Notes: a model not told the origin generated them from the sequence alone. A stretch of 64,000 nt of DNA from an uncultured Oscillibacter sp. (GCA_910587705.1 CAJUMX010000003.1:62001-126000); one strand, 5' to 3'; shown: positions 16,161-24,241, counted from the stretch's first letter. A program made the numbers and translations.

Positions 16161-16427
16161 ATGCTTCGCAAAGAAGAAAAGACCGCGATCATCAACGCCA
16201 ACCGCACCCACGAGTCCGACACCGGCTCTCCCGAGGTCCAGATTGCCATTTTGACCGAGCGCATCAACGTGCTGACCGAGCACATGCGGGCCAATCCCCA
16301 GGACAAGCACTCCAACCGGGGCCTTTTGAAGATGGTCGGTAAGCGCCGCAGCCTTCTGGACTACCTCCAGAAGAAGGATGTGGAGCGTTATCGCGCCCTC
16401 ATCGCCAAGCTAGGCATCCGTAAGTAA
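16161..16427 (+). CDS. rpsO: 30S ribosomal protein S15
   Basis: 88 residues, full length. The conserved segments are HESDTGSPEVQIAILTERI, the NPQDKHSNRGLL loop that meets 16S rRNA, and the C-terminal GKRRSLLDYLQKKDVERY with LGIRK at the end. S15 is a primary binder of the 16S central domain and forms bridge B4. AAAGGTGG stands ahead of ATG 16161; the longer frame upstream runs through the leader. pnp follows after a terminator, the usual rpsO-pnp order in bacteria. Confidence 0.98.
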   Translation: MLRKEEKTAIINANRTHESDTGSPEVQIAILTERINVLTEHMRANPQDKHSNRGLLKMVGKRRSLLDYLQKKDVERYRALIAKLGIRK

Positions 16428-16433
16428 AGCGCG

Positions 16434-16465
16434 AAAAGGGCGGCGGGTATTCGCCGCCCTTTTTT
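16434..16465 (+). terminator. Terminator of rpsO
   Basis: GGGCGGCG and CGCCGCCC pair perfectly around GGTATT, with A4 before and T6 after. Confidence 0.88.
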
Positions 16466-16537
16466 CCGTGTGAAGAATCCGGCCTTCCGCGATTTTCCAT
16501 CCCTATCCACCCCCCGCGGGAGCCGCCGCTTTTTGTG

Positions 16538-16582
16538 TTTGAACGTTTCCCCAACGCCTTGGACCTTGGGGGAAGGTTCAAA
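16538..16582 (+). other. Long stem-loop in the pnp leader
   Basis: Bases 16538-16554 pair with 16566-16582: 15 Watson-Crick pairs of 17, one G-T and one mismatch, around an 11-base loop. It ends about 48 bases before the pnp start and is not followed by a T-run. In enteric bacteria a leader stem before pnp is the RNase III site used for PNPase autoregulation; a similar role is inference here. Confidence 0.6.
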
Positions 16583-16629
16583 TACGAAAAGGACGCTCCC
16601 GCCCGGACAAAACGAAAAGGAGCGTATGT

Positions 16630-18780
16630 ATGTCTACCATCATCACAAAGAGACAATTCCCCCACTACCGCAAGTACGAAATGGAGCTGGCGGGCCGCCC
16701 CCTGACCCTGGAGGTCGGGAAGCTGGCGGAGCTGGCCAACGCCGCCGTCATGGTGGGCTATGGCGACACCCGGGTTCTGGTCTGCGCCACCGCCTCCGCC
16801 CGGCCCCGGGACGGCATCGACTTCTTCCCCTTAAGCGTGGACTTTGAGGAAAAGCTCTACTCCGTGGGCCGCATCCCCGGCAGCTTCAACCGCCGGGAGG
16901 GCCGCCCCGGCGAGAAGGGCGTTCTCACCAGCCGGGTCATCGACCGGCCCATCCGCCCCCTGTTCCCCCACGACTTCCGCAACGACGTTTCCATCATGGC
17001 CACGGTCATGAGCGTGGACCACGACTGCTCCCCGGAAATCTGCGGCCTCATCGGCGCTTCCGCCGCCCTGGCTATTTCCGACATCCCCTGGCACGGCCCC
17101 GTGGGCGCGGTGAAGGTGGGCCTGGTGGACGGCAAGCTCATCTTCAACCCCACCAGCGAGGAGCGGAAGGTTTCCGACCTGGACGTGACCGTGGTGTCCA
17201 CCGGGAAAAAGGTGGTCATGATTGAAGCCGGAGCCAACGAGGTGGACAACGACACCATGTTCCGGGCCATCCAGATGGCCCACGCGGAAAACCAGAAGCA
17301 GGTGGACCTCATCAACCGGATGGTCTCCGAAATCGGCAAGGAGAAGTTTGACTATCCCCACGCCGACTTCGACGAGGAGCTGTTTGAGAAAATTGTCTCC
17401 TCCACCATGGACGAGGCTAAGGCCGCCATGGACACCGACGACAAAAACGTCCGGGAGACCCGGTGGAACGCCCTGATTGAGAAGTGGCACGAGCAGTTCC
17501 TGGACGAGTACCCGGAGATGGACAAGTACCTGGACGAGATCACCTACAAGTTCCAAAAGAAGATTGTCAAGGCCTGGCTGCTGGAGGGCCACCGGGTGGA
17601 CGGACGGCAGAAGAACGAAATCCGCCCCCTTGGCTCCGAGGTGGGCATCCTGCCCCGGGCCCATGGCTCCGGCCTCTTCACCCGGGGACAGACCCAGGTC
17701 CTGTCGGTCGTCACCCTGGACACCCTTTCCGCCAACCAGAAGCTGGACACCATCTGGGAGGAGACGGAAAAGCGCTATATGCACCACTACAACTTCCCCG
17801 GCTACTCTGTGGGCGAGGCCAAGCCCGCCCGCTCTCCCGGGCGGCGTGAAATCGGCCACGGCGCGTTGGCCGAGCGGGCTCTGCTCCCCGTCATTCCGGA
17901 CGTGGAGAAGTTCCCCTACGCCATCCGGGTGGTCAGCGAGGTGGTGAGCTCCAACGGCTCCACCTCCCAGGGGTCTATCTGCGGCTCCACCCTGGCGCTG
18001 ATGGACGCGGGCGTGCCCATCAAGGCCCCCGTGGCGGGCATCTCCTGCGGCTTGATTCAGGACGACGACGGCGGCTTCACCACCTTCATCGACATCCAGG
18101 GCGTGGAGGACTTCCACGGTGAAATGGACTTCAAGGTGGCGGGCACCAAGAAGGGCATCACGGCCATCCAGATGGACCTGAAAAACGACGGACTGACCAT
18201 GGAGATCATCCAAAACGCCCTGGAGATCACCTATGACGGGCGGTGCCAGATTCTGGACCAGATCATGCTCCCCGCCATTGCCGAGCCCAGGTCCGACGTG
18301 AGCCGCTACGCCCCCAAGATGCTGACCATGCACATTGACCCCTCCAAGATTCGGGAGGTCATCGGCTCCGGCGGCAAGGTGATTCAGAAAATCGTGGCGG
18401 ACACCGGGGCGAAAATCGACATCAACGACGACGGGTCCATCTTCATCGCGGGCGTGGACGCGGCCTCCTGCGACGCGGCGAAAAAGTGCATTGACGACAT
18501 TGTGTTTGTGCCGGAGATCGGCGCGCTGTACTATGGCCGGGTGGTCCGGCTGATGACCTTCGGCGCCTTCGTGGAGCTGGCCCCGGGCAAGGACGGGCTG
18601 GTCCACATCTCCAAGCTGGCGGAGCACCGGATCGAGAAGGTGGAGGACGCCTGCAAGATCGGGGATATGATGTGGGTCAAGGTGACGGACATCGACGAAA
18701 AGGGCCGGGTGAACCTCTCTCACAAGGACGCCGTCCGGGAGATCAAGGCCAAGGAGGCCGCGGGCGAGCGGGTAAAATAA
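16630..18780 (+). CDS. pnp: Polyribonucleotide nucleotidyltransferase (PNPase)
   Basis: 716 residues. The order is: first RNase PH-like domain (about 10-230; FNRREGRPGEKGVLTSRVIDRP), a helical domain, and a second RNase PH-like domain (about 320-545; the active-site region includes FPGYSVGEAKPARSPGRRE and ISCGLI). A KH domain (about 560-615, VIGSGGKVIQKI) and an S1 domain (about 625-695, GALYYGRVVRLMTFGAFVEL) follow. It degrades RNA 3' to 5' with phosphate as a trimer. AAAAGGAGCG precedes the ATG. It has its own terminator and a strong leader stem. Confidence 0.98.
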   Translation: MSTIITKRQFPHYRKYEMELAGRPLTLEVGKLAELANAAVMVGYGDTRVLVCATASARPRDGIDFFPLSVDFEEKLYSVGRIPGSFNRREGRPGEKGVLTSRVIDRPIRPLFPHDFRNDVSIMATVMSVDHDCSPEICGLIGASAALAISDIPWHGPVGAVKVGLVDGKLIFNPTSEERKVSDLDVTVVSTGKKVVMIEAGANEVDNDTMFRAIQMAHAENQKQVDLINRMVSEIGKEKFDYPHADFDEELFEKIVSSTMDEAKAAMDTDDKNVRETRWNALIEKWHEQFLDEYPEMDKYLDEITYKFQKKIVKAWLLEGHRVDGRQKNEIRPLGSEVGILPRAHGSGLFTRGQTQVLSVVTLDTLSANQKLDTIWEETEKRYMHHYNFPGYSVGEAKPARSPGRREIGHGALAERALLPVIPDVEKFPYAIRVVSEVVSSNGSTSQGSICGSTLALMDAGVPIKAPVAGISCGLIQDDDGGFTTFIDIQGVEDFHGEMDFKVAGTKKGITAIQMDLKNDGLTMEIIQNALEITYDGRCQILDQIMLPAIAEPRSDVSRYAPKMLTMHIDPSKIREVIGSGGKVIQKIVADTGAKIDINDDGSIFIAGVDAASCDAAKKCIDDIVFVPEIGALYYGRVVRLMTFGAFVELAPGKDGLVHISKLAEHRIEKVEDACKIGDMMWVKVTDIDEKGRVNLSHKDAVREIKAKEAAGERVK

Positions 18781-18797
18781 GACGGAAGCTATCTATG

Positions 18798-18827
18798 GGA
18801 CGGGCCGGGAGGCCCGTCCTGTTTTTT
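18798..18827 (+). terminator. Terminator of pnp
   Basis: GGACGGGCC and GGCCCGTCC pair perfectly around GGGA, followed by TG and T6. Confidence 0.88.
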
Positions 18828-18851
18828 CCTGGGAATTTTTTGGGGGACCCA

Positions 18852-18880
18852 TTGAAAGGGCGGGCGTTTTGTGCTATGCT
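18852..18880 (+). promoter_or_regulatory. Promoter of the large surface protein
   Basis: TTGAAA at 18852-18857 and TATGCT at 18875-18880 are 17 bases apart, 53 bases before the start codon. Confidence 0.7.
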
Positions 18881-18932
18881 GTATCTGTGAAATTGGCGCG
18901 CGGAGCGCGTGAGGAAGCAGGAGGAGCGGAAG

Positions 18933-21758
18933 ATGAGGCGTTTCGTTGGGAGAATTCTTTTATTGATCGCCGCCATGGCGGCGCTGACCGTGGGTGCGGC
19001 AGCGGCGGAGGTGACCTTGGGCGGAATCCGCTATAACGGAAACGAAGTGGTGGGTCCGGTGGAGGCCAACCGGCCCAGCATCACAACGGCGAAAATCGCG
19101 GCGGAAGTCAACAAGGTGGCCATCACCAAAATTGGGGACCACGCGTTTGAGGGCTGTGTACAGCTGAAAACCGTTGAAATTCCGGAAACCATTACGTCCA
19201 TCGGTGAATACGCCTTTACGGGATGCGGACTTTTAAGCGACGTTCGGTTTTCGGATAAAGTCACCACCATCGGCACCTATGCTTTTGCGGGCTGCACGGC
19301 GCTGAAAAGTATTGCCCTGCCCCCGTCTACAGGCGTGATTGAAAACCAGACGTTTCTTGGATGCACGGGACTGCAAAACGTCTACTTTCCTTCCTCGGCG
19401 GTAACCATCCGGGCGCAGGCCTTTGAAGGATGCACCAATTTGAAAATCCTTCATTACAACTCTCAATCCGGAACCACTCCGCCGACACAGGAAGCGCTTG
19501 CTGACAAACAGCTGGAGGTTCATGCCGCCGCGCCGCTCCCGGTAACCTCGAAGCCCGCCACCTGCAAGGAGGAGGGGGCCCAGAAGGTTACGGTCCACTG
19601 CTATGACGCCAAATGCAATAAGGACATCTACGCGGAAAGCCGTGTGCTTCCCAAAACGGATCATAAGCCGGAGGATATCCTAGAGGTGGAACGGGTGGAG
19701 CCCACCTGTACAAAACCCGGCGCGGAGGCGGGAAAGCGCTGTAAGCTGTGCGGGAAAACGGTTGAGGGTCTGGCCGTTATCGAAAAGGACGAAAACGTCC
19801 ATACGCTGATCCCCATTCCCGCGGTGCCCCCCTCCTGTACCAGCGCTGGAAAGACGAAGGGCGAGCAATGTTCGGAATGTGGAAAGATTACAACGGAACC
19901 GCAGGACGACCCGCAGCTCCCCCACAACTACACGGGCGGGAACACCCGCAAGGATGTCGCGAAGCCCGCCACCTGCGAGGTCGACGGGATCGAGGTCGTG
20001 TATAAAATCTGTGACAAATGCGAAACCGAGGAAGCGTGCGACGAGTGCAAGGAGCTGAAAGCGGACCCCGAAAAAGAGACGGAGTATATCGCGCACGTGG
20101 AAGCCACGCATACCACAGCGGCCATTAAGGCTCCCGGCCATAAGGAAGGCTCCGCCGCATACGTCGTCACAAAAGAGGCGGACTGCACCACCGAGGGCAA
20201 GGAAGAGTGGTCGATTTCCTGTAGTGTCTGCAAAGAATTCATCCGCGACGCCGCGGACGCGGACCACCCCCCAAAGACCATTCCCGCCACAGGCCACACG
20301 CCTGAGAAAAAGGAAAGCGATCCCGACAAAAGCGACCCTGGCAACTGCCTGAAGGACGGGAAGATTTTCTACAAGGAAACCACTTGCACGGTGTGCAAGA
20401 ATCCATTTACCCCCGACCCGGAAGAAATCAAGGCTTCCGGCCATCACACCTGGGTGGACGACCCGGACCGTCCGGAGGAAACCATCAAAAAGGCGACCTG
20501 CAAGGAGCCGGGACTGATCAAAACCCAGGGCAAGAAATGCTCTGTCTGCGGCGAGCTCCTGCCCCAGGAGACGAAGGAGACCCCCAGGGAACTTCATAAG
20601 TGGTCCACCCCCAAGCCCGACGAATCCATGAAGGACCAGGACGAACCCGCCACCTGCGGCAAAGAGGGCAAGTCCCACGTAATTGTCCAATGCTCCGTCT
20701 GCAATACGGAGGAACACCAGGTCATTATCCTTCCCGCCACCAACCTCCACGATTACGAGGGCAGCGAGTGGAAAACCGTCAAGCAGCCCACGGACAAGGA
20801 GACCGGACTGGAACAGCGGACCTGCAACAACTGCGACCATGTGGACGAGCGGATTCTCCCCGCCACCGGAGACCCCTCCAAGCCGGAGGACCCCGACGAG
20901 CCGGAAAAGCCCAAGAGCTATTCGATCACCGTCATCCAGGGGGCGGGCGGCACCGCCTCCGCCAGCCGGAGCACCGCCCAGGCCGGGGACCGGGTGACGA
21001 TCACCTTCTCCCCCAACTCCGGCTATGAGCTGGACATGATCCGCGTGATCACCGCCGACGGCAAGGTCCTGGAGCCGGACAGCCAGAACCGCTTTACCAT
21101 GCCCGCCGCCAGCGTGGAAATCCGCGTCACCTTCCAGCGGCGGAACACCGGAGCCGGCTCTGGCGCCACCGCCCCCGGCAGCGATTCCAACAGCAACGCC
21201 CGGCGGACCACGGACGTGATGCCCAGCCAAAACGCCGCCCTGGCCGCGCCCCAGACCGCCGCGTCGGAGCAGCGCTTCCGGGACATCCCCGTGGGCCACT
21301 GGGCCGCGGGCGAAATCGAGTGGGCCAACCAGATGGGCTATATGAACGGCACGGGAGGTCTCTTCAACCCCAACTGGAACATCACCCACCAGCAAATGTG
21401 GATGATCCTGGCCCGGCTCACCGGCTCCAATCCCGCCAGCATGGCGGAGGCCCGCCACTGGGCCATTCAGGGGGGCTATGCCGACGGCTCCGCCCCCACC
21501 GCCTCCGTGAAGCGTCACCAGCTGGTGACGGCCCTGTACCGCTGCGCCCGCCTCTCCAACCGGCTGAACCAGAACACCACCAGCCTGGCGGGCTACAACG
21601 ACAGCCGCACCGTGCCCGCCGTGGCCCGGGACGCGTTCTCCTGGGCCCTGGCCAACGGCATTGTCAGCGGCAGCGCCGACAAAAACCTGATGCCCAACGG
21701 GAACATCACCCGGGCTCAGTTCGCGGTTATCCTCTATCGTTATAGCCAGAGAACCTGA
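18933..21758 (+). CDS. Secreted BspA-like / cysteine-repeat / SLH-domain surface protein
   Basis: 941 residues. A signal peptide (1 to about 25, MRRFVGRILLLIAAMAALTV) is followed by BspA-type leucine-rich repeats at about 60-178, with the recurring AFxGCxxLKxxxxP pattern. Residues 207-645 hold about nine copies of a unit built as (A/P)TC-x5-10-G ... C-x2-C, each ending near a P-A-T or P-x-x-G-H turn. A 70-residue module with GGTASASRSTAQAGDRV and PNSGYEL (divergent InlB-type repeat) spans about 661-735. SLH motifs occupy about 781-941 (FRDIPVGHWA ... ITRAQFAVILYRYS). The protein should anchor to cell-wall polymer through SLH and display the repeats. ATG 18933 follows AGGAGG; a GTG at 18909 fits less well. 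The LRR part is less G+C-rich than its surroundings. Confidence 0.85.
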   Translation: MRRFVGRILLLIAAMAALTVGAAAAEVTLGGIRYNGNEVVGPVEANRPSITTAKIAAEVNKVAITKIGDHAFEGCVQLKTVEIPETITSIGEYAFTGCGLLSDVRFSDKVTTIGTYAFAGCTALKSIALPPSTGVIENQTFLGCTGLQNVYFPSSAVTIRAQAFEGCTNLKILHYNSQSGTTPPTQEALADKQLEVHAAAPLPVTSKPATCKEEGAQKVTVHCYDAKCNKDIYAESRVLPKTDHKPEDILEVERVEPTCTKPGAEAGKRCKLCGKTVEGLAVIEKDENVHTLIPIPAVPPSCTSAGKTKGEQCSECGKITTEPQDDPQLPHNYTGGNTRKDVAKPATCEVDGIEVVYKICDKCETEEACDECKELKADPEKETEYIAHVEATHTTAAIKAPGHKEGSAAYVVTKEADCTTEGKEEWSISCSVCKEFIRDAADADHPPKTIPATGHTPEKKESDPDKSDPGNCLKDGKIFYKETTCTVCKNPFTPDPEEIKASGHHTWVDDPDRPEETIKKATCKEPGLIKTQGKKCSVCGELLPQETKETPRELHKWSTPKPDESMKDQDEPATCGKEGKSHVIVQCSVCNTEEHQVIILPATNLHDYEGSEWKTVKQPTDKETGLEQRTCNNCDHVDERILPATGDPSKPEDPDEPEKPKSYSITVIQGAGGTASASRSTAQAGDRVTITFSPNSGYELDMIRVITADGKVLEPDSQNRFTMPAASVEIRVTFQRRNTGAGSGATAPGSDSNSNARRTTDVMPSQNAALAAPQTAASEQRFRDIPVGHWAAGEIEWANQMGYMNGTGGLFNPNWNITHQQMWMILARLTGSNPASMAEARHWAIQGGYADGSAPTASVKRHQLVTALYRCARLSNRLNQNTTSLAGYNDSRTVPAVARDAFSWALANGIVSGSADKNLMPNGNITRAQFAVILYRYSQRT

Positions 21759-21773
21759 CACAGCACTGTAAAC

Positions 21774-21804
21774 CGGGGCGGGCGTTCAGCCCGCCCCGCT
21801 TTTT
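21774..21804 (+). terminator. Terminator of the surface protein gene
   Basis: CGGGGCGGGC and GCCCGCCCCG pair perfectly around GTTCA, followed by CTTTTT. Confidence 0.88.
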
Positions 21805-21818
21805 GAAAGGAGACGCCT

Positions 21819-23222
21819 ATGGACACCATCGCCGCCATCGCCGCCGGGGGAGGGGCCCCCTCCGCCATTGGAGTGATTCGGGTCTCCGGGCCGGACTGCT
21901 TTGCCGTGTGCGGCCGGGTCTTTCGGGCCGCCCGGCCCTTTGAGGAGCTGGAGCCCCGGCGGATGGTTCTGGGGGAGATTCTGGACAGCGAGGGCCGGGT
22001 CCTGGACCGGGGGCTGGCGGTGCGCTTCCCCGGGCCCCACAGCTACACCGGGGAGCACTCCGCCGAGTTCCACTGTCACGGGTCCCCGGTGGTCCTCCGG
22101 GAGGCGCTGGCGGCCCTTTTTGCCGCCGGGGCAAGGCAGGCGGGGCCGGGGGAGTTTACGAAGCGGGCCTTTTTAAACGGGAGGCTGGACCTGACCCAGG
22201 CGGAGGCCGTCATCGACCTCATCGACGCGGAGACCGCCGCCGCCGCCCGAAACGCCGCCGCCCAGCTGGACGGGGGGCTCCGGCGGGCCCTGGAGCCCAT
22301 TCAGGAGGCTCTGCTGGACATCACCTCCCGGTTCTACGCCGTGGTGGACTACCCGGACGAGGACATCGAGGATGTCCGGCCGGAGGAAATCCGGCAGGCC
22401 ATGCTTCAGGCGGAGGACGCCCTGACGGCGCTCCTGGCCTCCTGCAAGCGGGGGCAGGTGCTGAAACGGGGCGTGCGGACCGCCCTTGTGGGATTGCCCA
22501 ACGCCGGGAAATCCTCGCTTTTAAACGCCCTGGCGGGCTATGAGCGGGCCATTGTCACCGACGTGCCAGGGACCACCCGGGACACGGTGGAGGAAGCGGT
22601 CCTCTGTGGCGGGGTGCTGCTGCGGCTCATCGACACGGCGGGCCTCCGGGAGACGGAGGACCAGGTGGAGCGCCTGGGCGTGGAGCGGTCCCGCAGGGCC
22701 ATGGAGGAGGCGGAGCTGATTTTCCTGGTTCAAGATGGGACTGTGGAGGTCTGCCCGGAAAACAGGGCCCACTGGGAGGCGGAACACCTTCTATTGAACC
22801 AGGTCTCCCAGTCTGGGAAGCCCTGGCTCTGCATCGCGTCCAAGAGCGATCTCACCGGGCCCCAAGCCTTTTCCCTCGGGCTTGTGCAAAAGGACGCCAA
22901 CAACCCCGCCGCCTGTCTTTGTGTCTCCTCCGTCACCGGGCAGGGGCTGGACAAGCTGGAAGAGGCGGTGGCAGCCCTCTTCCCCGCCGGGGACCCGGGG
23001 GAGGCGGGGAGCCTCCTGACGGACCGGCGGCAGGAGGACGCGGCCCGCCGGGCCCGGGAGGCCCTTCGCCGGGGGCGGGGGGCTCTGGAAAACGGCCTGA
23101 CCCCCGACGCGGTGCTCACCGATGTGGAGGAAGCCCTGGACGCCGTGGGAGAGCTGACAGGCCGGACGGCCAGGGAGGAGATTGTGGAGCGGATTTTCTC
23201 CCGGTTCTGCGTGGGGAAGTGA
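21819..23222 (+). CDS. mnmE: tRNA modification GTPase MnmE
   Basis: 467 residues. The N-terminal formyl-THF-binding domain (about 1-118) contains SYTGEHSAEFHCHGSP and PGEFTKRAFLNGRLDLTQAEAV in sequence. A helical domain flanks the G domain, which has G1 GLPNAGKSS at 225-233, PGTTRD and G3 DTAG at 272-275. The C-terminus ends FCVGK, with the invariant cysteine. With MnmG it builds the 5-carboxymethylaminomethyl group on wobble U34 of tRNAs. GAAAGGAG precedes the ATG. mnmG is not in the window. Confidence 0.97.
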   Translation: MDTIAAIAAGGGAPSAIGVIRVSGPDCFAVCGRVFRAARPFEELEPRRMVLGEILDSEGRVLDRGLAVRFPGPHSYTGEHSAEFHCHGSPVVLREALAALFAAGARQAGPGEFTKRAFLNGRLDLTQAEAVIDLIDAETAAAARNAAAQLDGGLRRALEPIQEALLDITSRFYAVVDYPDEDIEDVRPEEIRQAMLQAEDALTALLASCKRGQVLKRGVRTALVGLPNAGKSSLLNALAGYERAIVTDVPGTTRDTVEEAVLCGGVLLRLIDTAGLRETEDQVERLGVERSRRAMEEAELIFLVQDGTVEVCPENRAHWEAEHLLLNQVSQSGKPWLCIASKSDLTGPQAFSLGLVQKDANNPAACLCVSSVTGQGLDKLEEAVAALFPAGDPGEAGSLLTDRRQEDAARRAREALRRGRGALENGLTPDAVLTDVEEALDAVGELTGRTAREEIVERIFSRFCVGK

Positions 23223-23231
23223 AAATGCCTC

Positions 23232-23260
23232 TTGCGCTCTGCGCGAAAGTGTGCTATACT
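23232..23260 (+). promoter_or_regulatory. Promoter of the putative antitoxin RNA
   Basis: TTGCGC at 23232-23237 and TATACT at 23255-23260 are 17 bases apart. It lies 10 bases after mnmE and no protein gene follows on this strand before the terminator at 23307-23350. Confidence 0.65.
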
Positions 23261-23266
23261 ACCTTG

Positions 23267-23350
23267 TGCAGAGAACTGACGAGGAGTTCAATCTGTTCAC
23301 CGCAGCAAAAAGGACCCCGGAGAGGTGCCACTCTCCGGGGGTCCTTTTTG
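23267..23350 (+). ncRNA. Putative type I antitoxin RNA
   Basis: A transcript of about 84 bases is predicted from the promoter at 23232 to the terminator ending at 23350. It carries two segments that also occur in the same orientation over the toxin start region: CTGACGAGGA (23276-23285, repeated at 23433-23442), and TCAATC-nn-TTCACC (23288-23301, repeated at 23449-23462). The toxin message is read from the other strand, so the RNA is complementary to codons 4-7, the start codon and the end of the toxin ribosome binding site. It also overlaps the message across the shared terminator. This is the layout of RNA II in the enterococcal par/fst module. No expression data are available. Confidence 0.6.
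23307..23350. terminator. Bidirectional terminator shared by toxin and antitoxin RNAs
   Basis: AAAAAGGACCCCGGAGAG pairs with CTCTCCGGGGGTCCTTTTT with one extra G, loop GTGCCA. Each strand has a T-run after the stem. The two convergent transcripts meet here. Confidence 0.85.
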
Positions 23351-23353
23351 GGC

Positions 23354-23452
23354 TTAGCTGCCCCTGCTGTGCCGGTCGAGCCATTTGCAGATGTAGTAGC
23401 AGGCAATGCCTGCCGCGACCGACACAAAAAAGCTGACGAGGATCGTCGTCAA
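23354..23452 (-). CDS. Small hydrophobic peptide, probable Fst-like type I toxin (32 aa)
   Basis: The peptide is 32 residues: a short start, a membrane segment (about 4-22, ILVSFFVSVAAGIACYY) and a polar tail containing KWLDRHSRGS. Fst-family toxins share this size and plan, with the membrane helix ending in W/V-L-D and a charged tail. Translation most likely starts at TTG 23452, because AAGGAGG (23467-23461) stands 8 bases upstream; the in-frame GTG at 23458 overlaps that site, and the ATG between is out of frame. The transcript would start near 23492 from its own promoter and end in the shared terminator. The weak start codon fits a gene whose expression must be low. Function is inferred from architecture, not shown. 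Confidence 0.6.
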   Translation of the reverse strand: MTTILVSFFVSVAAGIACYYICKWLDRHSRGS

Positions 23453-23498
23453 TCCATTCACCTCCTTCCTGTTGCCGGTGTAGGAGGGCAGCGCCGTC

Positions 23499-23527
23499 AG
23501 TATACCAGATTTCGACAGGAACCGCAA
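23499..23527 (-). promoter_or_regulatory. Promoter of the toxin-like peptide
   Basis: On the minus strand TTGCGG (23527-23522) and TATACT (23504-23499) are 17 bases apart; the hexamers almost equal those of the facing antitoxin promoter. Confidence 0.65.
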
Positions 23528-23574
23528 GATTTGAGCGGTTCCAAACATATGTTTTCCAATCCTCCAAAATGTGG

Positions 23575-23603
23575 TTTACAAAACCGCGTCCCGGTGTTAC
23601 AAT
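23575..23603 (+). promoter_or_regulatory. Promoter of the DUF1836 gene
   Basis: TTTACA at 23575-23580 and TACAAT at 23598-23603 are 17 bases apart. Confidence 0.7.
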
Positions 23604-23615
23604 AACCATTGCCGA

Positions 23616-23647
23616 GCCGTCCGGCCCTGCCGGGCGGCCGCCTTTTT
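23616..23647 (+). terminator. Terminator-like hairpin in the DUF1836 leader
   Basis: GCCGTCCGGC pairs with GCCGGGCGGC at 9 of 10 positions around CCT, followed by CGCCTTTTT. It begins only about 10 bases after the expected start point and lies before the coding region, so it could act as an attenuator or simply as a leader stem. Confidence 0.5.
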
Positions 23648-23681
23648 GGAAAAACCACACTTGTGGAAGAAAGGACGACCC

Positions 23682-24239
23682 ATGAACGATCTGACCGACC
23701 TTCAAGCCCGCCTCCGGGACCAGCGTCCCGTGGACTGGGACCAGCTGCCGGACTTCTCCCTGTACATGGACCAGGTTCTCTCTTACATGGACCGGCAGGT
23801 CATCCGCTTTGACGGGGACGACGGCCTCACCGCCGCCATGGTGAACAACTACACAAAAAGCGGGCTGGCCCCCCGGGCCGAGGGGAAGAAGTACGGCCGG
23901 GAGCACCTGGCCTATTTCACCGCCATCTGCGTCTTGAAGCGGGTCATGTCCACCCGGGACATGGACCTGCTCATCCGGGAGGAGCTCCAGGACCGGCCGG
24001 TACAGGACGGCTACGCCGCCTTCCGCCAGAGCCTGGACAAGGCCCTGAACATCACCGCCGACGAGCTGGCCGCCCGGACGGGGGGCCAGGAGCTGGGCGA
24101 CGCCGCCCTGGCGGACGCCGCCATCCACTTCGCCCTTTTGAGCTATGCCGCCGGCGTGGCGGGAAGCCGCTGCGTGGCCCTCCTCCGGGAGCGGAAGGAG
24201 CCGGCTTCCAAGGGCAAAAAAGAAAAGGAGCGTGACTGA
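23682..24239 (+). CDS. DUF1836 domain protein
   Basis: 185 residues. The segment MVNNYTKSGLAPRAEGKKYGREHLAYF is characteristic of DUF1836: a helix-turn-helix-like N-terminal half resembling MerR DNA-binding domains, with the wing residues PxxxGKKY. The C-terminal half is helical. The family is common in Firmicutes and probably regulatory, but its role is not established. ATG 23682 is preceded by AAAGGA; a longer in-frame extension would start inside the promoter. degV starts 2 bases after the stop, so the two are co-transcribed. Confidence 0.85.
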   Translation: MNDLTDLQARLRDQRPVDWDQLPDFSLYMDQVLSYMDRQVIRFDGDDGLTAAMVNNYTKSGLAPRAEGKKYGREHLAYFTAICVLKRVMSTRDMDLLIREELQDRPVQDGYAAFRQSLDKALNITADELAARTGGQELGDAALADAAIHFALLSYAAGVAGSRCVALLRERKEPASKGKKEKERD

Positions 24240-24241
24240 CC

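Noticed and set aside
16831..18723. 630-codon minus-strand frame opposite pnp
   Set aside because: pnp is certain on the plus strand; the reverse frame shows no domains.
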